Source: Arthrospiribacter ruber (lineage in GTDB: Bacteria > Bacteroidota > Bacteroidia > Cytophagales > Cyclobacteriaceae). Taken from it: a DNA stretch of 64,000 nucleotides. A model generated the notes under the pieces. It saw nothing but the letters and a program-made list of their open reading frames with translations, ran no database searches and was not told where the DNA came from. Location: positions 433,188 to 497,187 of the forward strand of contig NZ_RPHB01000004.1 in the NCBI RefSeq assembly GCF_019343195.1, written 5' to 3'. This document shows, piece by piece, positions 8,124-16,821 of the stretch (position 1 is the first letter of the stretch; every line of letters begins with the position of its first letter). The position numbers and the translations under genes were made by a program.

Positions 8124-9335
8124 TTGGATAGAAGAGAATTTGTAAGGCTGAGTTCCCTACTGATGGCCGGTTCGGCCATACCTTTGGCAGGCAGCTCAAG
8201 CTTATTTGAAGATAAAAACCCAAAAAAGGTATACAAAGTAGGGATCATCGGATACGGAGACCGGGGATCGGGAATGCATGCAGTCATGAAATCCATGCCG
8301 GACAGATTTGAGGTCATTGGCATTTGTGATACCTTACCCTTCAGGATAGAAAATGCCAAAAGTAAGTACCCCACTGGGATTGCCTATTATGAGGATTACA
8401 GCCAGCTTTTAAGTAATAAGGAAATCGAAGTGGTATTGGTAGCGACTCCGCTTTTTCTTCATTTCGACCATGCCAAAGCTGTACTAGAATCAGGCAAACA
8501 CCTGTTTTTGGAGAAAACAATGGTATTTAATATTGAGCAGGCTCAGCAACTTCACCAACTTAGCAAATCTTACCCAAACCAAGTTTTACAGGTAGGACAT
8601 CAATACAGGTATTCACCGCTTTACTACAAGGTAAAGGAAATGATACAAAGCGGATGGCTGGGAAAGGTCACCCAAATAGATGCTCGCTGGGACAGGAATC
8701 ACAATTGGAGAAGACCCGTACCGAACGAATCATTGGAACGTCAGATCAATTGGAGAATGTACAGGGAATATTCAGGAGGTTTGGTAGCGGAGCTCCTCTC
8801 CCATCAGATTGATTTTATCAATTGGGCTTTTGAAACCGTTCCCAGCCAGATACATGGAATGGGTGGTATCGATCATTTTGATGATGGAAGGGAAACTTTT
8901 GACAATGTACAGGTCATGCTGCGCTATGACAATGAGGGGATGATCGGAAATTTTGGGGCTACCTGTAGCAATGAATATGAAGGCTATGCCTTTAGGATCA
9001 AAGGCTCAAAAGGAATGGTTTCCTTATTGATGAATGAAGGGGTTTTCTATCCGGAGCCGGAAATCAGGGCAGAACTGGAACAAGTAGACGGCGTGTCCGG
9101 TGCTACGCAACTGGTTTGGTCCAGTGACAAAAAAGGGGTCAAAATCCTGGATCAACCAACAAGAGACGGTTCATTTTATGCTTTGGAAGACTTCCATAGA
9201 TGCCTGACAGAAAATAAGTTACCAGAATCCAATGTAAGCAATGCAGGAAAGACAGCTATTGTAGTGGCTTTGGCCAATAAATCACTTTATGACGGGCAAA
9301 CTCAATCTTGGGAACCTGGATATAACTTATCTTAA
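8124..9335 (+). CDS. Tat-exported Gfo/Idh/MocA-family oxidoreductase
   Basis: A 403-residue protein beginning MDRREFVRLSSLLMAGSA, a twin-arginine signal, so the enzyme is probably folded with its NAD(P) cofactor and exported to the periplasm. Residues about 38-160 form a Rossmann domain with GIIGYGDRG. The canonical EKP motif reads LEKT here (Lys kept, Pro replaced). The rest is the alpha/beta Gfo/Idh/MocA C-terminal domain with a GGLVAELLSHQIDF segment. Substrates in this family are sugars, inositols or glycosides. The start codon is TTG, and no in-frame ATG or GTG upstream gives a longer credible protein. It converges on the FAD enzyme gene with 4 bp between the stops. Confidence 0.85.
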   Translation: MDRREFVRLSSLLMAGSAIPLAGSSSLFEDKNPKKVYKVGIIGYGDRGSGMHAVMKSMPDRFEVIGICDTLPFRIENAKSKYPTGIAYYEDYSQLLSNKEIEVVLVATPLFLHFDHAKAVLESGKHLFLEKTMVFNIEQAQQLHQLSKSYPNQVLQVGHQYRYSPLYYKVKEMIQSGWLGKVTQIDARWDRNHNWRRPVPNESLERQINWRMYREYSGGLVAELLSHQIDFINWAFETVPSQIHGMGGIDHFDDGRETFDNVQVMLRYDNEGMIGNFGATCSNEYEGYAFRIKGSKGMVSLLMNEGVFYPEPEIRAELEQVDGVSGATQLVWSSDKKGVKILDQPTRDGSFYALEDFHRCLTENKLPESNVSNAGKTAIVVALANKSLYDGQTQSWEPGYNLS

Positions 9336-9339
9336 TAAA

Positions 9340-10920
9340 TTAACGCTTTACATATTCAGCGATAAGCCTCTCTGCGCATCTTTCTCCATCCATAGCGGCG
9401 GAAACAATTCCTCCTGCATATCCTGCCCCTTCCCCACATGGAAAGAGTCCCTTTATGACAGTGTGTTCAAAAGTCTCTTTATCTCTAGGGATTCTCACAG
9501 GGGAAGAAGTCCTGCTTTCTACACCGATCAGTTGGGCTTCGTTGGTCAGGTATCCTTTCATTTTTTTCCCGAATGCCAACAATCCCTGCCTCAGCCTCTC
9601 GGAAATAAATTCCGGCAAAACCTCATGCATATCCACTGCATTTAATCCTGGTTGGTAAGAGGTTTCCAATAGTGAAGAACTGACTTTCCTCTGAGTAAAA
9701 TCGACCATGCGTTGGGCAGGTGCGACTTGGGTTTTTCCACCAAAATCCCAGGCTTTTTGTTCCACCTCTGCCTGAAAGACCATCGCAGCAAGTGCTCCAT
9801 GCTTTTGGTATTGGGGCAGGTCTTCCAGTTCTACGGCCACAACCATCCCTGAATTGGCATATTTACTGTCTCTTCGGCTTGGACTCATGCCATTGACCAC
9901 CAACTCACCGGGTGAGGTCGCCGCGGGAACAATGAATCCTCCAGGACACATGCAAAATGAAAATACTCCTCGCTGTTTACCATGAAACATAGACTGGCTG
10001 ACCAAGGAATATGCAGCAGCAGGCAAATTAGGCCCTCTATCCACCGCACAATTGTATTGTATTCTGTCAATCAGGTTTTGACTATGCTCTATTCTAACTC
10101 CCAAAGCGAATGGTTTTGCTTCAATCAGGATTTTTCTATCATGCAAAAGATGAAAAATATCCCTGGCAGAATGGCCAGTTGCCAGAATGACTCCTTTTCC
10201 CAGGATCCTTTCTCCATCTGCCAGTACCACTCCTTTCATCTCATTGTCCTCGAGGATAAAATCTACCACCTTCGAATCAAACAATACTTCTCCCCCTGCC
10301 TGTAAGATGGATTCCCTTAAATCTGCAACCAGTTTGGGTAATTTATTGGTACCGATATGCGGATGCGCTTCTACGAGAATTTCCTCCGTGGCGCCATGTG
10401 CCACAAGGATCTCCATTATCCTTCGGATATCTCCCCTCTTTTTGGATCGGGTGTACAGCTTCCCGTCAGAATAAGTTCCGGCACCGCCCTCTCCAAAACA
10501 ATAATTGGATTCAGGGTTTACAATATGTTCCTTATTAATGGCAGCCAGGTCCCGTCTTCGCGCTCTTACATCTTTACCCCTTTCAATGACAATGGGCTTG
10601 ACTCCCAATTCTATGGTTCTCAGCGCTGCAAAAAGTCCGGCAGGCCCCGCACCTACAATGATGATTTGATCTGCATTGCTGACATTGGGATAGTCATGGT
10701 GAAATTCCAACATGGATTTTGGTGCTTCATTGACAAAAACTTCAGCGGAAACATTGATTTTCACATTTCTGCCCCTGGCATCGATAGAACGTCTCGTCTG
10801 TCTTACGTAAACATTCGAATCCGCCGGAGAAATCCCCATTTTTCTCAATGCTGCCTTTTCAAACAGTTCCGCAGTATAAGCCTCTTCGGGACTTAACTGC
10901 AATTGAATTTCTTTTTTCAT
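9340..10920 (-). CDS. FAD-dependent dehydrogenase family protein
   Basis: A 526-residue flavoprotein of the uncharacterised FAD-dependent dehydrogenase family (COG2509 type). An N-terminal extension of about 85 residues precedes the dinucleotide-binding motif IIVGAGPAGLFAA (about residues 86-98). Further flavin-contact motifs are GEGGAGTYSDGKL, the ATGHSARDIF segment and a C-terminal PCGEGAGYAGGI. Members are usually cytoplasmic, and no physiological substrate is firmly established. The C-terminus ends IAEYVKR. It is transcribed towards the Tat oxidoreductase and appears to be a single-gene unit. The start ATG at 10920 is followed by MKKEIQL. Confidence 0.85.
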   Translation of the reverse strand: MKKEIQLQLSPEEAYTAELFEKAALRKMGISPADSNVYVRQTRRSIDARGRNVKINVSAEVFVNEAPKSMLEFHHDYPNVSNADQIIIVGAGPAGLFAALRTIELGVKPIVIERGKDVRARRRDLAAINKEHIVNPESNYCFGEGGAGTYSDGKLYTRSKKRGDIRRIMEILVAHGATEEILVEAHPHIGTNKLPKLVADLRESILQAGGEVLFDSKVVDFILEDNEMKGVVLADGERILGKGVILATGHSARDIFHLLHDRKILIEAKPFALGVRIEHSQNLIDRIQYNCAVDRGPNLPAAAYSLVSQSMFHGKQRGVFSFCMCPGGFIVPAATSPGELVVNGMSPSRRDSKYANSGMVVAVELEDLPQYQKHGALAAMVFQAEVEQKAWDFGGKTQVAPAQRMVDFTQRKVSSSLLETSYQPGLNAVDMHEVLPEFISERLRQGLLAFGKKMKGYLTNEAQLIGVESRTSSPVRIPRDKETFEHTVIKGLFPCGEGAGYAGGIVSAAMDGERCAERLIAEYVKR

Positions 10921-10939
10921 GGTGTAAGGTTTTTATCCT

Positions 10940-11196
10940 TAAAACGGTAATTGTGGAATTGTTGAATTGTTTAACTGTGTAACTGGTGAACTGTGTAGTT
11001 GATTAATCGATTAAGAGTTAGATTGTTAAAGGGTTAAGGGTTAAAGGTTAAAGGTTAATTGTTAACTTCTTGATTCATTATTCATCATTCATTATTCGAA
11101 ATTTTGAAATAATGAACATCAAATGTTAAATCGATGAACCGATAAACTGATTATAGTCAAAAGCCTCGTAAATCGTACTTCGTAAATCGTAACTCA
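10940..11196. repeat. Degenerate simple-sequence intergenic stretch
   Basis: The stretch between the FAD gene and the kynA-like stop is built of short imperfect repeats: GAATTGTTGAATTG and AACTGTGTAACTGGTGAACTG near 10954-11000, GGTTAAAGG-type units at 11028-11062, and TCGTAAATCGTACT followed by TCGTAAATCGTAACT at 11167-11195. No gene or clear terminator is visible. Confidence 0.6.
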
Positions 11197-12162
11197 TCAA
11201 TCTTCTTCTTTCCCAAATATCTCCTTCACTACCCAGCCCTTGCCCCATTCATCCATTTCTTTTTCAGTCCATAGTTCGGGATAGAAGATGACTTTTTGGA
11301 ATCTTGGAGGCAGGTATTTTTGCCAGTTGGTTCCTCCCGTAGCAGCAATGTCCACAGGGTCTTTTTGTAAATACCTGACAGCAGACTTGTAATGGGCCAA
11401 AGGCCAGAAAACATTCGCTTTAAGGTCAAGTGTTTTCATCAACTCCTTCAGTTTCTCGTCTTTGTTTTTGCAGGAAATATATTTTTCCCAGATATTGGAG
11501 GATCTGTAATTTTCGATCAATTCCTTCAGATCCTTGGCATACTTTTTCTCAAAAGATTTAAGAGTCAGCGTCTTTTCCCCTGTAGCCAACTCTACAGCAC
11601 CTTGCTGCCAATAAAGGTTATCAAAAATCAAATCTGTATCCTTTGTCTCGCCTATAGTAGACCGCTTTTCTATGTGGATAAGATTTTTGGCATCAGTAGA
11701 TAAAATTTCGATTACCCTGTATTGGGCACTTTGAAAACCGCTGGAAGGAAGCAAAGACATTCTGAATTTCAGAAACTGCTCTTTTTCCATACCCTTCCAC
11801 ATCACTGCAAAAGAGGAAATAAGGTGGTCAAAATACATGATTACCCTTTCCAATCTTTGCTTGAAAAACTCAGCATCAATCTCATGTTTTTCAGCTATTT
11901 GTTCCAGCTCCCAAATAATCAACTTAAAGTATAATTCCGTAATCTGATGATAAATGATGAAGATTTTTTCGTCTTTGAAGGATGTTCTTGGCTGTTGTAA
12001 GCTAAGCAGCATGTCCAGATTGATATAGTCCCAATAGGTCATGTAATCCGCATATAGCAGGCCTTCGAGATAGGAAGAAAGGTCCTGTCCTGAAGCTTTG
12101 AATTTATCCTGAAGGAGTTCGATTTTTTCTAAAACGTCTTTTGGGTAATTTGCTGGGCTCAT
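11197..12162 (-). CDS. kynA: Tryptophan 2,3-dioxygenase family protein
   Basis: A 321-residue haem dioxygenase that would open the indole ring of L-tryptophan to N-formylkynurenine, the first step of the kynurenine route. Family signatures are visible: the HQITELYFKLIIWEL helix with the substrate-site His, and PLAHYKSAVRYLQ with the probable haem-ligand His. The segment GGTNWQKYLPPR stands where the family's C-terminal substrate loop lies. It is cytoplasmic, with no signal. No kynureninase or kynurenine formamidase gene is in the window. It is divergent from an acyl-CoA dehydrogenase gene with 118 bp between the start codons, so the two may share a control region. The symbol is by family. Confidence 0.87.
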   Translation of the reverse strand: MSPANYPKDVLEKIELLQDKFKASGQDLSSYLEGLLYADYMTYWDYINLDMLLSLQQPRTSFKDEKIFIIYHQITELYFKLIIWELEQIAEKHEIDAEFFKQRLERVIMYFDHLISSFAVMWKGMEKEQFLKFRMSLLPSSGFQSAQYRVIEILSTDAKNLIHIEKRSTIGETKDTDLIFDNLYWQQGAVELATGEKTLTLKSFEKKYAKDLKELIENYRSSNIWEKYISCKNKDEKLKELMKTLDLKANVFWPLAHYKSAVRYLQKDPVDIAATGGTNWQKYLPPRFQKVIFYPELWTEKEMDEWGKGWVVKEIFGKEED

Positions 12163-12280
12163 GAGTTAAAATTTCGCTGGATTAAATAGTTTTTTCAGTG
12201 CCTTCTTATTTATTTCAGGCATGGAAAAGGCTTTTCGGCTGTAAAAATCCATTTAAATTAGCAATTAACCAAAATAACTT

Positions 12281-13489
12281 ATGGAGCAAACATCCACGCA
12301 AAACAAGTCATCCAAGCAGGATTTATTTGAAGGAGTCGATTTTTACCAGGTAGATGACCTTTTGACTGAAGAGCACAAGCTTATCCGCTCTTCTATCAGG
12401 GATTTTGTCAAAAAAGAAATAAGCCCATATATAGAAGAATGGGCCCAGGATGCGCACTTCCCTTATGAGATTGTCAAAAAATTCGGAGATGTAGGGGCTT
12501 TTGGCCCTCAAATCCCAAGTGAATATGGCGGTGGTGGTCTGGACTACATCTCCTATGGACTGATCATGCAGGAAGTAGAGAGAGGAGATTCGGGAATGCG
12601 ATCCACGGCCTCTGTGCAGGGATCGCTGGTCATGTATCCGATTTATAAATTTGGCTCAGAGGAGCAAAGAAAGAGATTCCTGCCTAAGCTTGCCTCGGGT
12701 GAAATGTTGGGTTGCTTCGGACTGACAGAACCTGACCACGGTTCAAATCCAAGTGGGATGAAAACCAATTTTAAGGATATGGGAGACCACTATCTCCTGA
12801 ATGGTGCCAAAATGTGGATTTCCAATTCTCCCAAGGCAGACATTGCGGTAGTTTGGGCCAAGAATGAAGAAGGCCGGATCCATGGATTGATCGTAGAGAG
12901 AGGTATGGAGGGTTTTTCAACGCCTGAAACCCACAACAAATGGTCCCTTCGGGCTTCCTGCACAGGTGAGTTGGTCTTTGACAATGTCAAAGTCCCAAAA
13001 GAAAATTTACTGCCGGGAAAAAGCGGTTTGGGTGCTCCCCTGATGTGCCTGGACTCAGCCCGATATGGTATCGCTTGGGGAGCTGTGGGTGCAGCTATGG
13101 ACTGCTATGATTCTGCGAGAAGGTATGCGATGGAAAGGATACAGTTTGACAAACCCATAGCCTCATTTCAATTGGTGCAGAAAAAACTGGCCGAGATGCT
13201 AACAGAAATTACCAAAGCCCAATTACTCAACTGGAGGCTAGGAAAGATGATGGACGAAGGCAAAGCCAGTACTGCCCATATTTCCCTGGCCAAAAGAAAT
13301 AACGTTGCCATGGCCCTGGAAATAGCCAGAGAAGCAAGGCAGATCCACGGAGGCATGGGCATCACGGGGGATTATCCTATTATGAGACACATGATGAATT
13401 TGGAGTCAGTAATCACTTACGAAGGCACCCATGATATTCATTTGTTGATTTTAGGCAATGAAATTACGGGGATAGCGGCGTTTAAGTAG
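12281..13489 (+). CDS. Acyl-CoA dehydrogenase, glutaryl-CoA dehydrogenase type
   Basis: A 402-residue flavin acyl-CoA dehydrogenase closest in pattern to glutaryl-CoA dehydrogenases, which oxidise and decarboxylate glutaryl-CoA to crotonyl-CoA in lysine and tryptophan breakdown. The segment MRSTASVQGSLVMYPIYKFG matches the glutaryl-CoA branch. FGLTEPDHGSNP and WISNSPKADIAVVWAK are the FAD and substrate-binding sheets, and the catalytic Glu lies in SVITYEGTHDIH near the C-terminus. The usual three-domain layout is complete and cytoplasmic. It is divergent from the tryptophan dioxygenase gene. A hairpin terminator follows at 13567. Confidence 0.88.
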   Translation: MEQTSTQNKSSKQDLFEGVDFYQVDDLLTEEHKLIRSSIRDFVKKEISPYIEEWAQDAHFPYEIVKKFGDVGAFGPQIPSEYGGGGLDYISYGLIMQEVERGDSGMRSTASVQGSLVMYPIYKFGSEEQRKRFLPKLASGEMLGCFGLTEPDHGSNPSGMKTNFKDMGDHYLLNGAKMWISNSPKADIAVVWAKNEEGRIHGLIVERGMEGFSTPETHNKWSLRASCTGELVFDNVKVPKENLLPGKSGLGAPLMCLDSARYGIAWGAVGAAMDCYDSARRYAMERIQFDKPIASFQLVQKKLAEMLTEITKAQLLNWRLGKMMDEGKASTAHISLAKRNNVAMALEIAREARQIHGGMGITGDYPIMRHMMNLESVITYEGTHDIHLLILGNEITGIAAFK

Positions 13490-13566
13490 AAGCAAGAGAC
13501 GAGAGATATAGAGTAGGAATATTTGAGAATGAGATGTTAAGCATCATTCATCGTGTTTTGAATTAG

Positions 13567-13597
13567 AAAAGCCGCTATGAAAAATGCGGCTTTTTTT
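13567..13597 (+). terminator. Rho-independent terminator
   Basis: AAAGCCGC pairs with GCGGCTTT around a TATGAAAAAT loop, followed by a T-run on the plus strand, 78 bp after the acyl-CoA dehydrogenase stop. Confidence 0.8.
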
Positions 13598-13718
13598 AAT
13601 AATACCTTATTTTATTTTTCTTTTAAACTGGATAATGCTATCTGTTTTTCTAACCTATTGATAAAGAAATAACTCAAATTAGATTCGAAGATTTACTTCT
13701 TCAATGCAAAAATATAAA

Positions 13719-14733
13719 TTAATCAATGTAAACTTTCCTCATTGCAACAACTGATGAAACCGAACCAGATTTATTTGCAATAAATTCTGCTGGAACTGTT
13801 GGTGTACCAAATAAGAATACTGCATGATCCTTGTCTACTTGTTTAGATGTCCAAAAAGTCAAACCAAGTAAAAAATTCGAGCTAAATGTAAATTCTTCTA
13901 AAGTTGGGAGTTCCCAATCATCAAAACCATCATTTTCATATTCATCAACTAATCGGGCTGCTGTAATTAATTCTTGACATTGATTTAATATATTTTGAGT
14001 TGGCGAAATGGTATTATTGGAAAAATCAATTAATTTACCTGCGCACCCCCATGGGATAAAACTGTTACGCCTCACAACATTATATACAACATAGTAATTT
14101 CTTTCTTCACTCGGAATTGAACCAACAGTTCCACCTAAAAGTGGGCTACCTCTTCTAATTCGTGACAAATCCAATGGTTCACATTTTTTCACCAATTTAT
14201 AGTTTTCATTAATTTTAATTGGTTGACCATAACCTGTCTGCAAGATTTCTACATTCATTTCCTCGCATTCTTCAAAATCATTTCCAAGTGGAATAGATAT
14301 TTTCCCAATTTCCCCAACTTTTATATTGGATAATACAAATGATTGACCATTTACTTCAATTACGTAACGCAAAATTTCCTTTAAAATTAAAATCTGATGT
14401 AGAAGTATTAACCTCAATCACAAACTGGTCAAAGGTATTGTAAAGTATAAAATTCACCTTCTTCATATGTTGCCCAAAAGACAAATGTGACTCACCTCGT
14501 TTTTTAAATGCTTGAGTGGTATTTGGTGTGACGCATTTATCATCACAGGACCAATCCATTGACATAATAGTGAGATTTGGATTCTCAATCGGTTCTAAAA
14601 AAAGCATTTCACTGGATTCAACACTTGAATCTTCCTTTATAGACTGATCAAATTCTGCCAACTCTTGGCAAGAAATTAAAATTGTTAAGAATACAAAAAT
14701 TGATAAACAATTTTTTATAATTAATTTTTTCAT
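13719..14733 (-). pseudogene. Frameshifted lipoprotein gene with DUF1566-like C-terminus
   Basis: Two overlapping minus-strand reading frames look like one gene split by a frameshift between about 14356 and 14417. The first part (14733-14356) starts MKKLIIKNCLSIFVFLTILISC, a lipoprotein signal with a Cys lipobox, and runs in frame to VIEVNTSTSDFNF before a stop. The second part continues in the +1 frame as YVIEVNGQSFVL and ends with WELPTLEEF and LTFWTSKQ, a pattern like DUF1566 (Lcl C-terminal) surface modules. One extra base near 14370 would explain the break, for example in GCGTTACG or the nearby T/A runs. The joined product would be about 335 residues. It may be a real pseudogene, a phase-variable gene or a sequencing error. 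Confidence 0.65.
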
Positions 14734-14795
14734 AATGATAAAATTTAAGTTTGTAAAAATTAAATTTAAATAACAGATATTTTTAGTTTCGAAAA

Positions 14796-14818
14796 AATAC
14801 TACCAAAGTACTATTTTT
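14796..14818 (-). promoter_or_regulatory. Shared upstream element, copy 1
   Basis: The sequence AATACTaCCAAAGTAcTATT followed by TTT lies 63-85 bp upstream of the lipoprotein start at 14733. It matches 17410-17432 at 21 of 23 positions, where it sits at nearly the same distance (58-80 bp) from another minus-strand start. Read on the coding strand it contains TACTTTGG, loosely similar to the Bacteroidota -7 element TAnnTTTG. A promoter or operator is likely. Confidence 0.55.
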
Positions 14819-14839
14819 GGCCCCAATTGGTCATCAAGT

Positions 14840-15493
14840 TCACTTTTCTATTTCGCGGAACTCCAGATTTCCTATAAAATGTACCAATCCTGTCAGGTTT
14901 CTGATTCCCAGTTTTTTGAAAAGATTCCTTCTATGGGTTTTTATTGTAAAAGCACTGCAGCCCAGTTTTTCAGCAATTTCAGGTGTAACATATTCATTTA
15001 AAATCAACTGCAACACCTCTATTTCCCTTTGTGTTAGACCGTATTCAGCTTCCAAATGTTGGTAAATATTCTTGCTACCCACTCCAACTTTTCCCGGATC
15101 CACTTCAAAAAAATAGGTACTACCTTCCATTATTTCAGTCATCGCATCGATAAGCTGTGACCGGTAACAATCTTTGGTTACATACCCATCAGCCCCTAGA
15201 TTTTTACATAATTGCACTGTATTCAAGTCAGCATCGGCACTTAAAATAAGTACCTTTGTATCAGCAAATTCCCTTTTAATAATGGAAAGTAATTTGATCC
15301 CGTCCAGATCAGGCAGATCAATATCAGCAATTAAAAAGTCAATCACCATACCATTCCTCAGGTATTTCAACACCTCCCTAGCTTCTGAAAATTTTAAAAA
15401 ATTATTTCTGCCGAGATTTTTTTCCAAAATGTAGGATATCCCATAAAGGAAAAGCTCATGATCATCGACTATGGCAATTTTTAGATTTTTCAT
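14840..15493 (-). CDS. NarL/LuxR-type response regulator
   Basis: A 217-residue two-component response regulator. Residues about 4-120 are a receiver domain: acidic pair in IVDDHE, phospho-acceptor Asp in LIADIDLPD, and a late Lys in GYVTKD. Residues about 150-215 are a LuxR-type helix-turn-helix (LTQREIEVLQLILNEYVTPEIAEKL and an HRRNLFKKLG recognition helix; quoted in part). No histidine kinase gene is adjacent, so the partner is encoded elsewhere. The ATG at 15493 (MKNLKIAIVDDHE) is preferred to an in-frame start 24 bp upstream because receiver domains usually begin there. The gene lies directly upstream of the frameshifted lipoprotein gene on the same strand, but with its own spacing of 106 bp. 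Confidence 0.9.
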   Translation of the reverse strand: MKNLKIAIVDDHELFLYGISYILEKNLGRNNFLKFSEAREVLKYLRNGMVIDFLIADIDLPDLDGIKLLSIIKREFADTKVLILSADADLNTVQLCKNLGADGYVTKDCYRSQLIDAMTEIMEGSTYFFEVDPGKVGVGSKNIYQHLEAEYGLTQREIEVLQLILNEYVTPEIAEKLGCSAFTIKTHRRNLFKKLGIRNLTGLVHFIGNLEFREIEK

Positions 15494-15933
15494 GGTGGTC
15501 AGGGTAAAAATCAACAATTTTCTATAGCATATCCGTAATCCGCATAATTGTTACCTTCTTTAAAAAACAATCTGAAATTAAAATAGGTGATTTTTACCAT
15601 AAATAAAAATTTTATTTCAATTTTTTATTTAAATTAAATTTTAATTTTGTAAAAATGATTTTATCGATATATTTAACAAAAAAATTAAGTTTAAAAAAAA
15701 TGAATTTTTAAGCATATCCAGTTATTTTTGATTTTATCCAACAATTAACTGCATTAATTGAAAATAAAAAAAATCCGGTACCATGGCACCGGATTTTTAA
15801 ATGAAAAGTGGTTGATAATGTATCCCCAAAAATAATACCTGTTTATCACCCCGATTATCAAGTATTGGATTTATGTTATAAAAATATCATCTATTATCTT
15901 ATAATAATTGTAAAAATGCGAAATGCATTTAAT
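15494..15933. other. AT-rich intergenic region upstream of the response regulator
   Basis: No gene is seen. AACAATT and AATTGTT form a separated inverted repeat at 15513-15552, about 20 bp upstream of the response regulator start. Very AT-rich sequence follows (15590-15770), then the terminator of the AraC gene at 15766-15800. Confidence 0.5.
15766..15800 (-). terminator. Terminator downstream of the AraC-type gene
   Basis: AAAATCCGGT and ACCGGATTTT form a stem around ACCATGGC. On the minus strand it is followed by a long T-run, placing it as the end of the minus-strand transcript that includes the AraC gene (stop at 15934). Confidence 0.8.
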
Positions 15934-16782
15934 TTATTTTGAAATACTTTTATTTAAGACATAATCATCCCAGCTGGGATCTTTGAAATACTTCATTGGA
16001 GACATTCCAGTAAAATCTTTAAAGTCTTTGATAAAATGGGATTGATCGGAATAACCATATTTTTCAATCCACTCATAAGAATCCAGTTGAGGAGTTTCTG
16101 ACAATTGTTGGATCAATGAATTGAACCTGACGATTCTGCAATAGGTTTTTGGACTTAATCCTATAAATTTTTTAAAATGAAGTTCCAAAGTTCTGGTACT
16201 CACTCCAGCCATTTCAGCCAATTTATATACCGAGATGGTACCATGTGTTTTCAGTAATGCCTGAACCAATGGAATCAGTATTGAATGATTCCCAGTGTTT
16301 GAATTCAAGTCAAAAGACCTAAGTAAAACTTGATCCAGTAAAGATATATTCGTTTGAATAGAAGCTTGTCTTTTAAATTGAAAGTTTCTTAACTCATCAA
16401 CATGAACCCCTTCAATATTTTTCATGAAGATGATCTTATCTGTATAAGAATGAGCATCCATTCTCAAAAACGCATGCAATCCTAATGGGGTGAAAATTAC
16501 AAATATCAACTGAACATGACCTTCCACCCTTACTTTCCCAAAACTGGTCATTTGCCCATAGATAACAGGTTTCACAGACTCTTTGTGGGCTAGGCAATTT
16601 TCTTTAAGGTTTTTTCCTGAAACAATGCAGGTAAAATCATCGTGCAAAGGAATGCTTAAACTTGCTGTACCTTTTACTGTAAACAATATCTCCCTGGATT
16701 CAGCCACATTATCATCCCAATATACATAACCATTGATAAATGGGCTTAAGCGATGATTCGGAGGAAAAAACTTAGATTTCAT
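15934..16782 (-). CDS. AraC-family regulator with DUF6597-like sensor domain
   Basis: A 282-residue transcription factor. Residues 1-150 form an N-terminal ligand-sensing domain of the DUF6597 type (FPPNHRLSPFINGY at the start and LIFVIFTPLGLHAFL in the middle). Residues about 180-275 are an AraC/XylS double helix-turn-helix, with ISVYKLAEMAGVSTRTLELH and the closing GYSDQSHFIKDFKDFTGMSP. The ligand is unknown. The gene lies 39 bp downstream of a gene for a homologous sensor domain that lacks the helix-turn-helix, and the two probably share one transcript. Its terminator is at about 15780. Confidence 0.88.
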   Translation of the reverse strand: MKSKFFPPNHRLSPFINGYVYWDDNVAESREILFTVKGTASLSIPLHDDFTCIVSGKNLKENCLAHKESVKPVIYGQMTSFGKVRVEGHVQLIFVIFTPLGLHAFLRMDAHSYTDKIIFMKNIEGVHVDELRNFQFKRQASIQTNISLLDQVLLRSFDLNSNTGNHSILIPLVQALLKTHGTISVYKLAEMAGVSTRTLELHFKKFIGLSPKTYCRIVRFNSLIQQLSETPQLDSYEWIEKYGYSDQSHFIKDFKDFTGMSPMKYFKDPSWDDYVLNKSISK

Positions 16783-16821
16783 TGGCTTAACTTTTTACAG
16801 TTCCTTTAGGCTTGGGGGGAT

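Noticed and set aside
9336..9339. Possible terminator between the convergent Tat oxidoreductase and FAD genes
   Set aside because: Only 4 bp separate the stops and no hairpin with a T-run is visible nearby.
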